Shown piece after piece: positions 1-11,845 of a stretch of 64,000 nucleotides of DNA. The stretch is from the NCBI RefSeq assembly GCF_008728515.1, contig NC_044976.1, forward strand, positions 210,367,467-210,431,466. Direction: 5' to 3'. Origin of the DNA: Papio anubis. Its lineage: Eukaryota; Chordata; Mammalia; Primates; Cercopithecidae. The stretch's first letter is position 1. Every line of letters starts with the position of its first letter. The position numbers and the translations under genes were made by a program. Below the pieces are notes generated by a model. It made no database searches. It saw only the letters and a program-made list of their open reading frames with translations, and was not told where the DNA came from.

Positions 1-274
1 CTCCCTTCCCACCTAATTAGCCATATTCAGTTTTAAACAGTAGCCAACTGGGTTAGTTTAGATTGTGCGGTACAACTCCAGCCAATGGGACAGGACACAG
101 GAGCAGGGACTAACAGTATTAGGGATAAAAACCCCTTCCCTCCTTTGTTCGGTGTGCTCTCGCAGTGGCCAGAAGTGTGAGCAGCACCCTTCTGCAGAAG
201 TAAATTTGCCTTGCTGAGAAATCCTTTGTTTGAGTGCTTGTTTTCCTTGTGACTCTGAGCTCTTGTTTCTAACA
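1..274 (+). mobile_element. 3' part of a retroviral-type (ERV1-like) LTR
   Basis: The segment has a CCAATG box near 84, a TATA-like GATAAAAACC near 123, a pyrimidine-rich R-like part and a U5-like stretch of the sort TTTGAGTGCTTGTTTTCC, and it ends near TCTAACA at 274. This order is typical of gammaretrovirus-like primate LTRs. The 5' part lies before the window. It looks like a solo LTR or LTR fragment; no viral coding sequence follows. The exact family was not determined. Confidence 0.5.
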
Positions 275-1018
275 CTTTAGAGCACATTCTTGGTAGTCTG
301 AAAACCTGACTTGGTGCTTTTACTTCTTTTTTCAGCTCTTTCATGCAAGATACTAACATGGTTCTAGTTCCTGGTAGCAAGTGCCATAACCAACCTCATC
401 CCATGACAACCAGCCCATAAGAAGATAAAGTTAAGAGATGTTAAAATGGGGAGGCTCTTCTGAATCTGTAGAATCTGTCTCCCTGATTTTATAGACGTGT
501 GTTGGCCCTGTGTTAATGTTCTCTTATAGGTAGTTGCATTTTGGCACTTATATATCACTTTAAACTTTTAAAAGTTTTCAATTGCATCACCTCATTCTCC
601 ATATCATAGCTATCTAGTACCATCAGTAATGTTTCTAATGATACGGACCATTATTTTGTGATGCTAACAGGGAATATTAAGGCATCAAGGACCACCTCTA
701 CTGCACTATTGAATCTACAGACTGGTGGTTGTAAAGATTGTTCTAGCTTTTACTACTCTATATAGTATTCTAAATATGGAGTGGGATAGAGTGGGAAGAG
801 ATTTATCGGACAATGGAAACATGTAGTCTGAAAGTAAGGCTGTAACACTCATACTGTCTATAGCTGCCAACAATTTCTTCCAACAAAAGGGTTAATAAAA
901 TTTGGTCAATATTTACTACTGCATTGGTGCAGAGATGACATAAAGTTTTCTAACTTAAAGGCTAGAAAATATGAAACTATGCAAAATAGTTTTCTACCCC
1001 AACATAAAAATATATGTA
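275..1018. other. Unique intronic sequence, nothing recognised
   Basis: AT-rich intronic DNA; no repeat family, RNA gene or conserved reading frame was recognised. Confidence 0.5.
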
Positions 1019-1181
1019 CAGTTGTCCCTTGGTATCCTCAGGGGATTGGTTTGAGGACCTTCACAGATACCAAACATCAAGGATGCTCAAGTTCTCCAGT
1101 TTGCCCTCCCACATCTGTGGATTTTTGATCATGGGTGGTTGAATCCACAGATGTGGAAGTCATAAAAGAGAGGGTCTACTA
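1019..1181 (+). mobile_element. Tigger/MER2-type DNA transposon remnant
   Basis: It begins CAGTTGTCCCTTGGTATCC next to a TA dinucleotide. It contains the family-typical GGGATTGGTTTGAGGACC, GATACCAAA..CAAGGATGCTCAAG and GGTTGAATCCACAGATG, and ends near AGGGTCTACTATA. These are the terminal parts of a TcMar-Tigger MITE; its internal part is deleted. Confidence 0.8.
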
Positions 1182-2150
1182 TATTTAGAAAATATCAAAA
1201 AAGTTAGATTTATTTATCTGTTTATGTATCTTTACGTACAATTCATTTATAAATTTACTTCTGTTTCTTAGTCAAGAAGGTAGGATTCTTACAGCAGTTC
1301 CAGGATGACATGGATCTATCTATATCTCCAGCCATCAACCATGGGGAGCTTTTACACCTCAGTAAGAACTGAGTAACTAAGCAGCTAGCTATGGTACAGC
1401 AAAGCATAAGAATCCCATCCTTCTACCCCTCACACCTACATAAATAAACAACTTGTTGTTAAATTTTTATTTATTGTGGAGTACTATGATGCCCCTTGAA
1501 ATTGTTATCTAGCATTTTGCAAACATTTCAATTGATAACTTCTACCTCTGATCTCTCCCTGTATTGTTCTTGCTGATAATAAAGAACAACTGCCAATTAT
1601 TCTTCATTCTTTGCCCTGGCTTTGGAAGACTGTTACTGAGTGATCCAGCCATCACCTCCAAACTCCCAATCAAGTCTCTCTGTATAGAATGTTGTTTTTC
1701 TACAGAGGAGCATTTTTTCATCAATTGTGTGTGTGTGTGTGTGTGTGTGTGTATTTTCATCATTTCCACATCCTTTCAGTTCAAAGTCAAGGCCTTCTCA
1801 AAGCATGCATTGCTCATAGCAACATGCCTACCTATCCTTGTTAAAACTTTGGTGCCAGGGTGTCATTGTGGAAAGAACAAGAACTTTGGAGACACCCACT
1901 GTCTTCTGTTACTTTCATTCTCTGTGCCTCCCCCATCTATTAATAAAGGTCATAAACCCAACTGGCAGGATTGATGTGAGAATGACATAAGCCCACTCAT
2001 AATGAAATTGGAATCGTGCTTCCAGCCTAGTAGATACTCTGTATATGGTAGCTACTGTGCTTCATTATTTACACACAAAATAATTTTTATTTTTCTAGAA
2101 ACCACTTTCAGAGAATCTACTTCCATACATTTGCCCTCCACTAGGTTGAG
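1182..2150. other. Unique intronic sequence with a (GT)n tract
   Basis: No repeat family or gene was recognised except the dinucleotide tract near 1,727-1,752. Confidence 0.5.
1727..1752 (+). repeat. (GT)n microsatellite
   Basis: About 13 uninterrupted GT units. Confidence 0.95.
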
Positions 2151-2285
2151 TGAATATTTCCAACACACAGAAAAATAAATGTTTGAAGTGATAGATATGT
2201 TAATTATTCTGATTTGATCATTGCACATTTCATGTACTGAAATATTACTCTGTACCCTTATAAATATGTAACAAAAGTTTTAAAC
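2151..2285 (+). mobile_element. L1 3'-UTR end fragment
   Basis: AAATGTTTGAAGTGATAGAT, then GATTTGATCATTGCACAT and TATAAATATGTAACAA: the standard end of L1PB/L1MA-type 3' UTRs, in sense orientation. Confidence 0.8.
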
Positions 2286-2695
2286 AGCTAGGCTGAGTGA
2301 GGGAACCTGACAGTCCTAAACAGCCATGTTCATCAACATCATCTTATTCTTTTTTTTTTTTTGACTGTCTGTAAAATTAAAATGATAAGAGGATCTATAA
2401 GGATAGTTGGCCCATAACAAATGAGCAGGTGCTTATAGTTCTGGTTAAATTCTGAGTTCCTAAGTACCCCTGTGGATGAATGAAGAACATACCATCCCAA
2501 AATACCCCAGATTGTTTCAAGTTGAAAACATTGGAGAAATTGTAGTTTCAGAAACGGCTAGCTGGCCTATCTCTTCCTATATGCAGCAAGCCGTAAAGAT
2601 TCCTCTGGGAGGAGTATCTTCCCTCTGCCAGGGCAAGAAAATAGCTCTTATCACCAGACACTGGGAGTTGGGGGCTGCGATGAACCTGAATAAAG
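2286..2695. other. Unique intronic sequence
   Basis: Nothing recognised apart from an oligo-T run near 2,350. Confidence 0.5.
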
Positions 2696-3012
2696 GGCTG
2701 GGTGCGATGGCTCATGCCTGTAATCCTAGCACTTTGGGAGGCCAAGGTGGATGGATCACTTGAGGCCAGGAGTTCAAGACCACCCTGGCCAACCTGGTGA
2801 ACCCTGTCTCTACTAAAAAAAAATAAAAAATAAAAAAATTAGCTGGGCATGGTGGCAGACGTCTGTAGTCCCAGCTACTTGGGAGGCTGAGGCATGAGAA
2901 TCACTTGAATTTGGGAGGCAGAGGTTGTAATTAGTGGAGATCACACCACTGCACTCCAGTCTGGGCAACAGAGCAACACTGTCTCAAAAAATAAAATAAA
3001 ATAAAATAAAAT
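2696..3012 (+). mobile_element. Alu (S/J-like), full length
   Basis: Starts GGCTGGGTGCGATGGCTC, has both arms and the middle A-rich linker, and ends in an (ATAAA)n-type tail. Confidence 0.95.
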
Positions 3013-5154
3013 TTAAAAAAATTAAGAAACTTAATCAAGTAACCCTTACTTTCCATTAGTTTTATACCCCCCATATATCCCCTAGTGATTCTGCTAGAAA
3101 ATTTACTGCCTTCAGCCAGATTTTGTTTGTTCTGTCATTTTTTTCTTAAATTTATTATACTTTGTCTAAAAAGTATAGAAGTGTCTTGCTTTGGCCATTT
3201 CTTCAGACTTCACTCTCTTATGAAGATCCCCATGTGTGTGTAAAACTAATAAAATGTGTATGCTTTTCTCTATTAATCCTCTTGGTGTCCATTTGGTCTC
3301 CAGATCCACAGAAGAGCTTAGGGCAGTTGCAGGTGATCTCTGACTTCCTTACACCTGTCAGGTAATATGGGGTGAAGCAACATGTAACATCCTTTGCAGG
3401 TCTTCAAAGTCAGGTGGCCCATCTGTCTTCGTATAGCCATCTTTATTATTTTAGTCCCAGCAGTCTGTGGTCTGGGAAGATAGTGTTAGCACACTTTCCC
3501 GGAAGAGAAATTAAGTTATGGTGCATAAGGAAATCTGCAGAGTACAGATACAAGAAGGGAAAACTGAGATGCCCAGGAAGATAGACAGTAAGAGGAGCTT
3601 CTGAGTTCTAAGCACAGGAAAGAGTGTGACTAAAACCAAGCCAAGAAACAACAAAAAGCAGTTGGGTGTTAAAGTGTTGATGAAGATTAGAAAAGTAGAG
3701 TGAAAGTAATATAGAGATGCTACGAAAAAGAAAAACAGAAGTGAATGATCATAAGACTATTCTTGGCTCCTGCATCTCGTTAACTACTAATTTACAAGTT
3801 ATATACTTCTAGAGTGTGAAGTGTATGTTGACAGGTTCTTCTTCCTGTGATACTACCATAATCAGGCATTAAGAAATGCTTGCAAATGAGAATGAGTGAA
3901 TTAGTAAAATTCCTCTTCCTTTTTTGAGGTACAGTATTTTGGTTTGATTTGATGATATGCATTCTCATTTTACGCCTCTTCCGAGTGATACTTAACGTTC
4001 CATAACTTTATGATTAAGGAAAATTTGTTTTGATACTTTTGCATTATGTCATGAATTCAGTAGAAATATACTGGTGGTAATTTCTATATGAGTCACACAT
4101 ATTTCATATGTCAAGGTGAAATCAAACCTTCTGACTTAATGGTTAAGAGGATTGACCTTCTAACAATGCTTACAAATGGTTCTAAGATTTTTGGTCAAAT
4201 AATCATCTAGAGGTACTGAAATAATAATAGATATTTTGTGTTCGTTACAGGATCTCCAGAAAATATAGCTCCAGAGCAGGATAAATGCCTAGATGAAAAA
4301 CCAGAAAGTTGGGGTGAATTTTTTTGCTTCATTTAGGATGACAAGTTTAGCACTCAGCATATCCATGGCAAAAGTAGCAAGTGATTCAATATTTGCTGAA
4401 TCAATGAACAAGGACATTTATGAGTAAATGACACATCAAGAATATTAAAATCCTAACATGCACAGAAAAACACCAGACTAATTATTGTGTCTGATAAGCT
4501 GTTGAGGTGGGGCTATTGTAGCTATTTTGTTGTGAGAAAAGGTAATAGTGATATTAACATGATAAATGCCAGTAAGAGGTCTCAGAGTGGACTTGGGGCA
4601 GTATTCTCAAGAGAGACTTGTTTATTGTCACAGACAAGCATGGCGCCACACTTCCCTGTGGTCCCACTGCTCCTAAATCTTAGCACCATCTTAATCGAAT
4701 GAGAATCCATAACAATCTTGGAACAAAGTGTTGAAAGAGTTTCATGAGTAATCTATCAAGATCACTCTCCCAGTAACGGCACACCAGATGGCTCAGCAGC
4801 ATCACGCTTCACGGCAAAATAATCGCTAATTAATCTTCTTGTACATGTGTTATTCTCTTCACCCACACAGCTAAAGTTCAGCGATCAACCTACTGAAAAA
4901 TTCCAGTTTGTTTTTCTGTTTGGATATTCAAGCCATGAGCAAACTGAGAAACAAAAATCAGTCTCCAAACACCTCTGATTAGGTGAACAGCCTAGAATAG
5001 CTGTGTTAAGCCTGATGCCACCATAGGATGATTTCACCCCAAACTCTAAAGGAATGGTATTATCAACATCCTCTGAGAGCAAAGAGAATTCTCCACAGCA
5101 TAATTTGCTTTTGACCACAACGACTTCAAAAAGTTAACAGGATGAAAACCATAG
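3013..5154. other. Unique intronic sequence, possible old LTR piece near 3,150-3,375
   Basis: Mostly unrecognised. The stretch around 3,235-3,360 (a polyadenylation-like AATAAAAT followed by TCTATTAATCCTCTTGGTGT) resembles the R/U5 end of ERV1/MER4-type LTRs, but too weakly to call. Confidence 0.35.
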
Positions 5155-5224
5155 TATAAAAGAGGCTTGAGGAACTCCAGTGGTGCAATCGGTTAGCGCA
5201 CAGTACTTATAAAAGAGGCTTGAG
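5155..5224 (+). mobile_element. tRNA-Ile(UAU) 5'-half retro-insertion with 17-bp TSD
   Basis: The 17-bp sequence TATAAAAGAGGCTTGAG occurs at 5,155-5,171 and again at 5,208-5,224. Between the copies is CTCCAGTGGTGCAATCGG followed by TTAGCGCACAGTACTTAT. This is the 5' half of nuclear tRNA-Ile with anticodon UAU, running from the acceptor strand through the D arm (A box kept) and stopping inside the anticodon loop. There is no T arm, no B box and no poly-A. Flanking duplications plus a loop-ended 3' terminus match the known class of 'tailless' tRNA retropseudogenes made by L1 machinery. The last bases of the tRNA piece (TAT) overlap the target sequence, suggesting priming by microhomology. It is not a functional tRNA gene. 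Confidence 0.88.
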
Positions 5225-6139
5225 TACTTGAGTGTAAAGTACTCTAAGTTTACAATGTAATTTTAAAACTCATTAATGTTTTCCTTACCCAGAGGCTCAA
5301 CTTCTTGCAGCCTCCTCTTCTTCTAAATACAGCTCATAATTTTGAAATGATTAATAAAATGCCTCTGAGTCAAGAAAATGATAATTTAAAAACTTCATTG
5401 AATCCTATATTTTCTCACTATCATGTTATTTACTTGTATTTATGTGCATGTATTAAAATTTTTTTCATTTCCGACACAGTATAAGTATGATCAGTGTGTG
5501 GGGAGAAATATTTCAAAAGAAAATCTAAAGAGAAAAAAGATGGCAACTGATTCTATTAAGGAAACAGAGATGCTGAAATGAAGACAAAGGTAAGTTACTT
5601 AATGATAAAATAACAGGCATTCATCAGGACAATTCTGAGCCATAAAAAGAAGATATATTAGACTTGTCATTTTCTGTTTAAGAAGACATGGACGTGGTCA
5701 TTCTAGAAATCCTTCAATATATTATGCTTTATTTTTTAGAACTGGCATTTGGAAAGGTAAGATTAGTCATGTAGAAGAATCTCATATGCAGAACATTTTA
5801 TTCTCTGGCAAAACCAAATAAAAATGGACTATTACCATATTTAGCCATATTTAGAAATTTCTGAAGTGAAGTTTATTTTCTCAATAGTAGGAGTCAGTGA
5901 AAGAAGTATCTGGGCTTTCATCTTTTTAAAAAAAACATCATTTGCATGTAAAAAAAATCAAGTGTCACTTTCTCAACAGCAACCATAATTTGGGATATAG
6001 AAGTGAATAATAAGGTGACATAGAATAGATAAGCTAAAATAGATTCTCCTTGGGAGAAAGAAAAACAGAATCATAATTTATATCAACATTGAGGAACGCA
6101 ATAGGAAATTAATCTAAGTAAATTCTATTTCCAAAAAAG
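5225..6139. other. Unique intronic sequence
   Basis: AT-rich; no repeat family or gene was recognised. Confidence 0.5.
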
Positions 6140-6385
6140 GAGCAGAGTACAAAGGTTATGCCAGCCCCCTGCCTAGGTTCACACCCTGGGTACCTCATTT
6201 GCTGACTGTGTGACTTGAGCAAGAGACTTGGATTCCCTGGGCCTTGGTGTCCTCATCTGTAAGAAGTTGATAAAATACTAATGCCAAAGATTAGTGGTAA
6301 GGATCCATTGCGATAACATGTGCAATGCACTTAAAACACAGTCTGCCACACAGACACGCTCCTGAGATGAGAGTTATTATCAGTT
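6140..6385 (+). mobile_element. MIR element, sense
   Basis: CCTAGGTTCACACCCTGGGT, CTGACTGTGTGACTTGAGCA, CTTGGTGTCCTCATCTGTAA and the trailing ACACAGTCTGCCACACAG follow the order of the core-SINE MIR (tRNA-derived head, core, L2-like end). Confidence 0.85.
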
Positions 6386-7149
6386 GATGCTTATGAAGCG
6401 TCACATTCAGGAGCACTTAATCTAGTTTAAGGGGCAATGGGAAACATGAGTAGCTAGTGTTGCTCTGGGCTTCCCAGTCATGTTAAACACTTCCAATTCA
6501 ACTCTATTTTAACCGCCCCAGGTGACGAAACCAGAGTCTTTTGTGTGCTGAAGTTCAGTCTGCCCTGGAATATGCCTATGTTTTTCCCTACAGCAAAGAA
6601 CACTAACAAAATCCCAAAAAGAAGTATCACAGGTATAGCCGCAGATTTCCAAAGGCAGCATGCCCCGCACACTAGCTTTGCAAAACCATACCGCGAAGAT
6701 CAGGCGTCAATGAGAGACCGGACTGCTTTAGAGGAGGACTGATGTGAGGACACCCTGAACCCGACAGTAGAAGAAGAACAGGGACAGAGAGAGCACGGGG
6801 ACAGCAATCAGAATGGAGATGAATTCTTAGGGAAGCATAATATTTGCCTAGGACTAAAAAAAGAAAATCGACATTAAAATAACAAAGCAATTGGCAGTGA
6901 GAGCAACAGATAATCCAAAACCAATGATCTTCTTTACACACACAGAGTAGACCAGTCTAGCTGCCTAATGGCACTTACGACATCTTAGGCATTCTTCATG
7001 TATGAAAAATCATGCTGAAATTTGAGAAAATGATCCATGTAATACTGGTGTGAATAACTGGTTTCACATCTACATTATCCAGCCTATATGATATTAGCCT
7101 GTTCATTCCCCAGATTTAGATAGGTAGTTCCATCAGCCAATCCTTTAAC
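6386..7149. other. Unique intronic sequence
   Basis: No repeat or gene recognised; the open frames on both strands here have no familiar motifs. Confidence 0.5.
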
Positions 7150-7375
7150 AAGATTCTGTTATATTATATATATAGTTATATATGAAATATAAGTACATAT
7201 TATAATATATAATATAATATATAATATAATTATATTATATAAAAACATATAATTATATTATATATATTTATATATTATATATTGTATATATAATATATAA
7301 TATAAATAATATAAGCATATATACTAAATATATATACGATATATACTAATATATATTATATACTTATATCTATAT
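7150..7375. repeat. AT-rich (TA)n-like block
   Basis: About 220 bp with only a handful of G or C. It is made of irregular TATA/ATAT units with many short self-complementary stretches. Confidence 0.9.
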
Positions 7376-7759
7376 ATATGGGTTAGGTACATAGAATAGT
7401 ATTCAGATGAGATAAAAATTATGCTTACTTCATCTAAGTACAGTGTGAGGAAACCATCACAATCGCACAAGCCAGGGCAATAATAAATTACAGTGGAAAA
7501 CAACATTCCATCTAAAATTCAGTATACATTCTGCAAAATTTCCATTAGTGAATGTGGCTGAACGAGCTGGAAGAAAGTAGGACACTGAATTAACTTTGTA
7601 ATAGGCAGAGGAGTTTCTGCAGCATGAGTTTCTTTGAATCAGAGAGAGTACACGCTGCCCAACAAGCACATGTGGGAATTGTGGGAAAAAAAAATGGCTC
7701 AACTGCAAGTCATGGGACTTAAATTCTAATCCTAGTGTCTGTAACTGCATGTCAGGAGT
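7376..7759. other. Unique intronic sequence
   Basis: Nothing recognised between the AT-rich block and the Alu target site. Confidence 0.5.
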
Positions 7760-8091
7760 AAGTCACTTCCTTTCTTTTCTTGTTTTTTTTTTTTTTGAGA
7801 CGGAGTCTCACTTTGTCACCAGTCTGGAGTGCAGTGGTGTGATCTCAGCTCACTGTAACCTCTGCCTTCCAGCTTCAAGCAATTCTCCTGCCGCAGCCTC
7901 TCGAGTAGCTGGGACTACAGGCGTGCGCCACCACACCCAGCTAATGTTTGTATTTTAGTAGAGACAGGGTTTCACCATGTTGGCCAGGATGGTCTCGATC
8001 TCTTGACCTCATGATCCACCTGCCTCGGCCTCCAAAAGTGTTGGGATTACAGGTGTGTGCCACCGCGTCCAGCCAAGTCACTTCCTTTCTT
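7760..8091 (-). mobile_element. AluS-like, antisense, with 17-bp TSD
   Basis: The body is 7,777-8,074, from the T-tract into GAGACGGAGTCTCACTTTG and ending CCACCGCGTCCAGCC. Identical flanks AAGTCACTTCCTTTCTT lie at 7,760-7,776 and 8,075-8,091. Confidence 0.97.
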
Positions 8092-9359
8092 AGAGTTGGC
8101 ATCTGTAAATGCAGGGGAGATCACTAAAGACTTTTTAACTCTAAGTCCATGACAAGATGTGCAGTCAAAACACTAGCTAGAAGTTGTGGCAGAGCAGCCG
8201 CCATTCTTATTTTGCCTCCTTGTGTCAAAGGGAAATGGATTTTTCTTTATTTCTCAGACATTCTTGCCATTGTCCATGTCCCAATACTCTAACATGAAAG
8301 AGAAAAATAGCCCAATATGACACATAAGAGCAGATTTTAATTTCAGTTGCTTATAACTCAATCCTGATGATTCTCAAGGGTTGCTATAGCATAGAGTTTT
8401 GTGTGCACAGAGCAAAATGAATGCTCATTCCAAACAGGAACTGGTTTTATGCGTGTGTTCTATTTATACATTTTCAAAAACTCGTTGTAAAAATGTACAC
8501 ATGCCTTGCGATTAGCCAATAATACATCCCATGTGCCAAAATATCTTGAATGCATTTTGTCTGAAAATCAAATGTCATTCCTAAGGAATAAGCAACATAT
8601 TATTCTCATAATACCTGTTAATGGTATCTCTTTTAAAAATCACTATTCCTTAATATTTGAACCGTAATAAGTAAGTCTAATTTCAAAGCCATAGCCTTGG
8701 TCACTGAAACAGTCACAGTTTTTATGAAATTTCAAAACAAAACCAATGGAATGCACTTTTATCTGTATTTTGCAGAAACAAATGCTTGAACTGAGTGAAG
8801 CGTGTAGGACATCATGACTGATGTTTGCAACTTTTGAATAATCTTTACAGCATTGCATCATTAAAAAAATTCTAGTTTACATAGGCATATGTATTTATCA
8901 ATTTTTATTTTTTAAGTCTCTGTGTGTATATGTTGGTGTATGTGTTTTAGTAACTAAAATAGTCTAAAAATAAGTAACTTCTAGGAATACCTAAAATCTA
9001 ATACACAAGCATTCCATGGACCGAGTGGATAGAGACTATCTTTCTCAAAATTAGTTTGGAAACTAGATATGGGTAAATTTGTTAAATAAGTTATATTAAA
9101 ACATTTTTTTCTGTTTGCTGTTTTAAAACCAGCACAATCTTTCATCAACAATTTGATTTTTAAATACCACAATTAAAATTATAACTACTGCCTAACAATA
9201 ACAATGAGGCAGGTTCAGAATCCATGAGTAAATTCAGATGAGCTATTAAAAGTATTAACAACTCCCCCCAAAAATCCCCCCCTCTTTTTTTCACCATTCT
9301 GCTTGCCAATTTCACTATTTTGTGTAATGAGCCAGAGTTTAAACATCAGATGTTTTTAA
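8092..9359. other. Unique intronic sequence
   Basis: No repeat family, RNA gene or coding signal was recognised. Confidence 0.5.
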
Positions 9360-9685
9360 AGAATTAAAATCAGGCTGGGCGTGGTGACTTATACCTGTAA
9401 TCCCAGCATTTTGGGAGGCCAAGTTAAGAGGATTGCTTAAGACTAGGAGTTCAAGACCAGCCTGGACAACATAGTGAGACTCCACCTCTACAAAAAGTTT
9501 CTTTAAAAATTAGTAGGACATGGTGGTGCACGCCTGTGGTCCCAGGTACTTGGGAGGCTGAGGTGGGAGAATTGCTTGAGCCCAGAAATTTAAGGTTGCT
9601 ATTAGCCATGATCATGCCACTGCACTGGGTGACAGAGCAAGACCCCCTCTTTAAAAAACAAAAATTATAAACAGAATTAAAATCA
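9360..9685 (+). mobile_element. AluJ-like, sense, with 13-bp TSD
   Basis: The body is 9,373-9,672. Flanks AGAATTAAAATCA lie at 9,360-9,372 and 9,673-9,685. The right arm lacks several bases of the usual CCACTGCACTCCAGCC segment. Confidence 0.95.
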
Positions 9686-9769
9686 ATTAGCCTCTAAGAA
9701 AATATGGTTTCATAAGGTTCTGTTAATAAAGTATGTAGTGAGACAGCTTTATTTCTAGAATTCAAATAA

Positions 9770-10095
9770 ATTCTAGGGGAGGTGGGGGACTGGGGCAAGG
9801 CTGGTCAATGGGTACAAAATTATACTTAGGCAGGAAGAATAACTTTTGGTGTTCTATTACACAGTAGGGTGACTATAGCAAATAACAATGTAGTGTATAT
9901 TTCAGGATAGCTAGAAGAGGAGATTTTGAATGTTGTTACCACAAAGACATGATAAATGTTTAACGTGATGGATATGGTAATTGCCCTGATTTGTTCATTA
10001 TATTATTATGTATATATATATACACATGCACTGAAACATCACATCATACCTTATAAATATATAGAATTATTACGTGCCAATTATAAATAAGAAAA
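9770..10095 (+). mobile_element. L1 3'-UTR end fragment (L1PB/L1MA type)
   Basis: GGTCAATGGGTACAAAATTA, CAGTAGGGTGACTATAGCAA, ATGATAAATGTTTAACGTGA and CCTGATTTGTTCATTAT are in the order of an L1 3' UTR, followed by an AT-rich tail. Confidence 0.9.
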
Positions 10096-10414
10096 GAAAT
10101 TCTAGATGTTGTAGGTGATATTTAATGAGAAGAAATGGCTGGAGCCTCGGTGGAGCAGTAATCTTGGTGGACAACACATACACGCCCCCTGGTGGAGAGA
10201 GTGCTGCATTATATGGGGCAATGGTTATGTGCCTGGCCTTTGAGCCGACTGCCCTGGCCCCGCTGCATCTTAGCAGTTCTTTAGTCTTCAATATTCAAGT
10301 TTTTACCATTTTCATGATGTAATAAACTTTCCTGTAGATATGATCATCATTCTTAGAACACGAATCTTCAGATTGGCTGCTCTCCTAAATTCCTGTGTTG
10401 TATTCTGAACAGCC

Positions 10415-11130
10415 TTTGTGACATCTCCACGTGAATATTGAATAAACATTTCAAATTCATCATGTCAAAATGGAATTGTTGGCTTTCCTCTGAACCCCAC
10501 TCTTCTCACAGTCCTCCTCATCTGAGTTAATATCAGTGACTTTCATTCCACTGCTTGGACCAAAAAGCTTGGATCGTCTTTGATGTCTTTCTCCCATTCA
10601 CCAACTCCAGTTCAGAAGCACATTCTGATGATCCTGCTTTGCTATATGTTCTTAGAATCTGCCCACTTATCAGCCACCCACCTCCACCACCTCCACCACC
10701 CCAGTCCAACCTTGTATCATCCTGTGGCTGAGTCACTGCAACAACATTCAAACTAATTTCATCCACACTTTACCCTTTGCTATGTATGATGATTATCTTA
10801 AAACATACATTAGATCATGTCCCTCCTCTGAAAGGCCTCAACAATTTTCCCTATTTCTCATGATAGAAATAAAATTCCTTGTCATAGGCTTACACGATCT
10901 TATATGATCTGGTCACCCCAGTTACTTCTCTGTTTTCCTTTCCTATTTCCTTGCCCATCTTTACACATCCTCCTCTAGTTCACAGACCTCCTTGTTGCTC
11001 CTCAAACATACTAAGCATGTGCAGGTGCTGGGTTTTGCCAGTCTCTCTGCCTGGAATGCTCAGAACCCTTCCTCCAGAGAGCAGAACACCCCACTTCCTT
11101 CCTTCAGTTGGATTCTAGCCAAAGCCACCA
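10415..11130 (+). mobile_element. L2 (LINE2) ORF2 3' part, sense
   Basis: Follows the L2 order: GACATCTCCAC, CATGTCAAAATGGAATTGTT, TTGGATCGTCTTTGATGTCT, AACATACATTAGATCATGTC, TTACACGATCTTATATGATC, CTCTGCCTGGAATGCTCAGA. Many stops and indels; a very old, inactive fragment. It includes a short (CCACCT)n-like run near 10,677-10,705. Confidence 0.85.
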
Positions 11131-11520
11131 CATCAGAGACACCAGCCGCGACTACACTGGTGTAGACGTGCGGTAAAAGACTGTATATCTTTTATTCGGC
11201 TTTCATAAAGACCATTTTTATTTAGTACTCATCACCACTTACCATATATAACATATTTACCTATTTTTTATTGATTACTATCTTGTCTAGTGAATATTTT
11301 AAGCTCTAGGTAAGTATGGACGTTTTTGTTTGTTTGCTTGGTTGGTTTCAGTAGTTTATTTGCTTGGTCTGCTCTCTGACTATGACTTAATTTCTGTGAT
11401 ATTGCAACCAACTAAAAATACAACAGCAGAAATGGATAAAAGGATCTTATGTTATTTCATGGCACAAATTCTTAGAAATGAAATAGGGGAGCCAAAAGAT
11501 GCACCTATTTTTTAAGTGTT
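11131..11520. other. Unique intronic sequence
   Basis: Nothing recognised; it may include a decayed L2 end. Confidence 0.45.
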
Positions 11521-11526
11521 GCTATT

Positions 11527-11565
<39 letters not shown>

Positions 11566-11845
11566 TTGAGATGGAGTCTGTGTTGCCCAGGCTGGAGTGC
11601 ATTGGCACAATTTTGGCTCACTGCAACCTTCCCCTCCCTGGTTCAAGCGATTCTCTGACCTCAGCCTCCTGAGTAGCTAGGATTACAGGCACGTGCCACC
11701 ACGCCTGGCTACATTTTCTATTTTTAGTAGAGACTGGGTTCCACCATGTTGGCCAGGCTGGTCTCAAACTCCTGACCTCAGGTGATTCGCCTGCCTCAGC
11801 CTCCCAAAGTGCTGGGATTACAGGCACAAGCCACCGTGCCCAGCC
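11521..11845 (-). mobile_element. AluS-like, antisense, with (ATTT)n tail
   Basis: The tail on the plus strand is a run of about ten TTTA units (11,524-11,566). It is followed by GAGATGGAGTCTGTGTTGCC and ends CCACCGTGCCCAGCC. Confidence 0.95.

Noticed and set aside
3150..3375. ERV LTR
   Set aside because: Only a short AATAAA plus U5-like resemblance; not enough to define ends or family.
10677..10705. Proline/glycine-rich coding repeat
   Set aside because: It is a short CCACCT run in an L2 fragment with no supporting gene structure.
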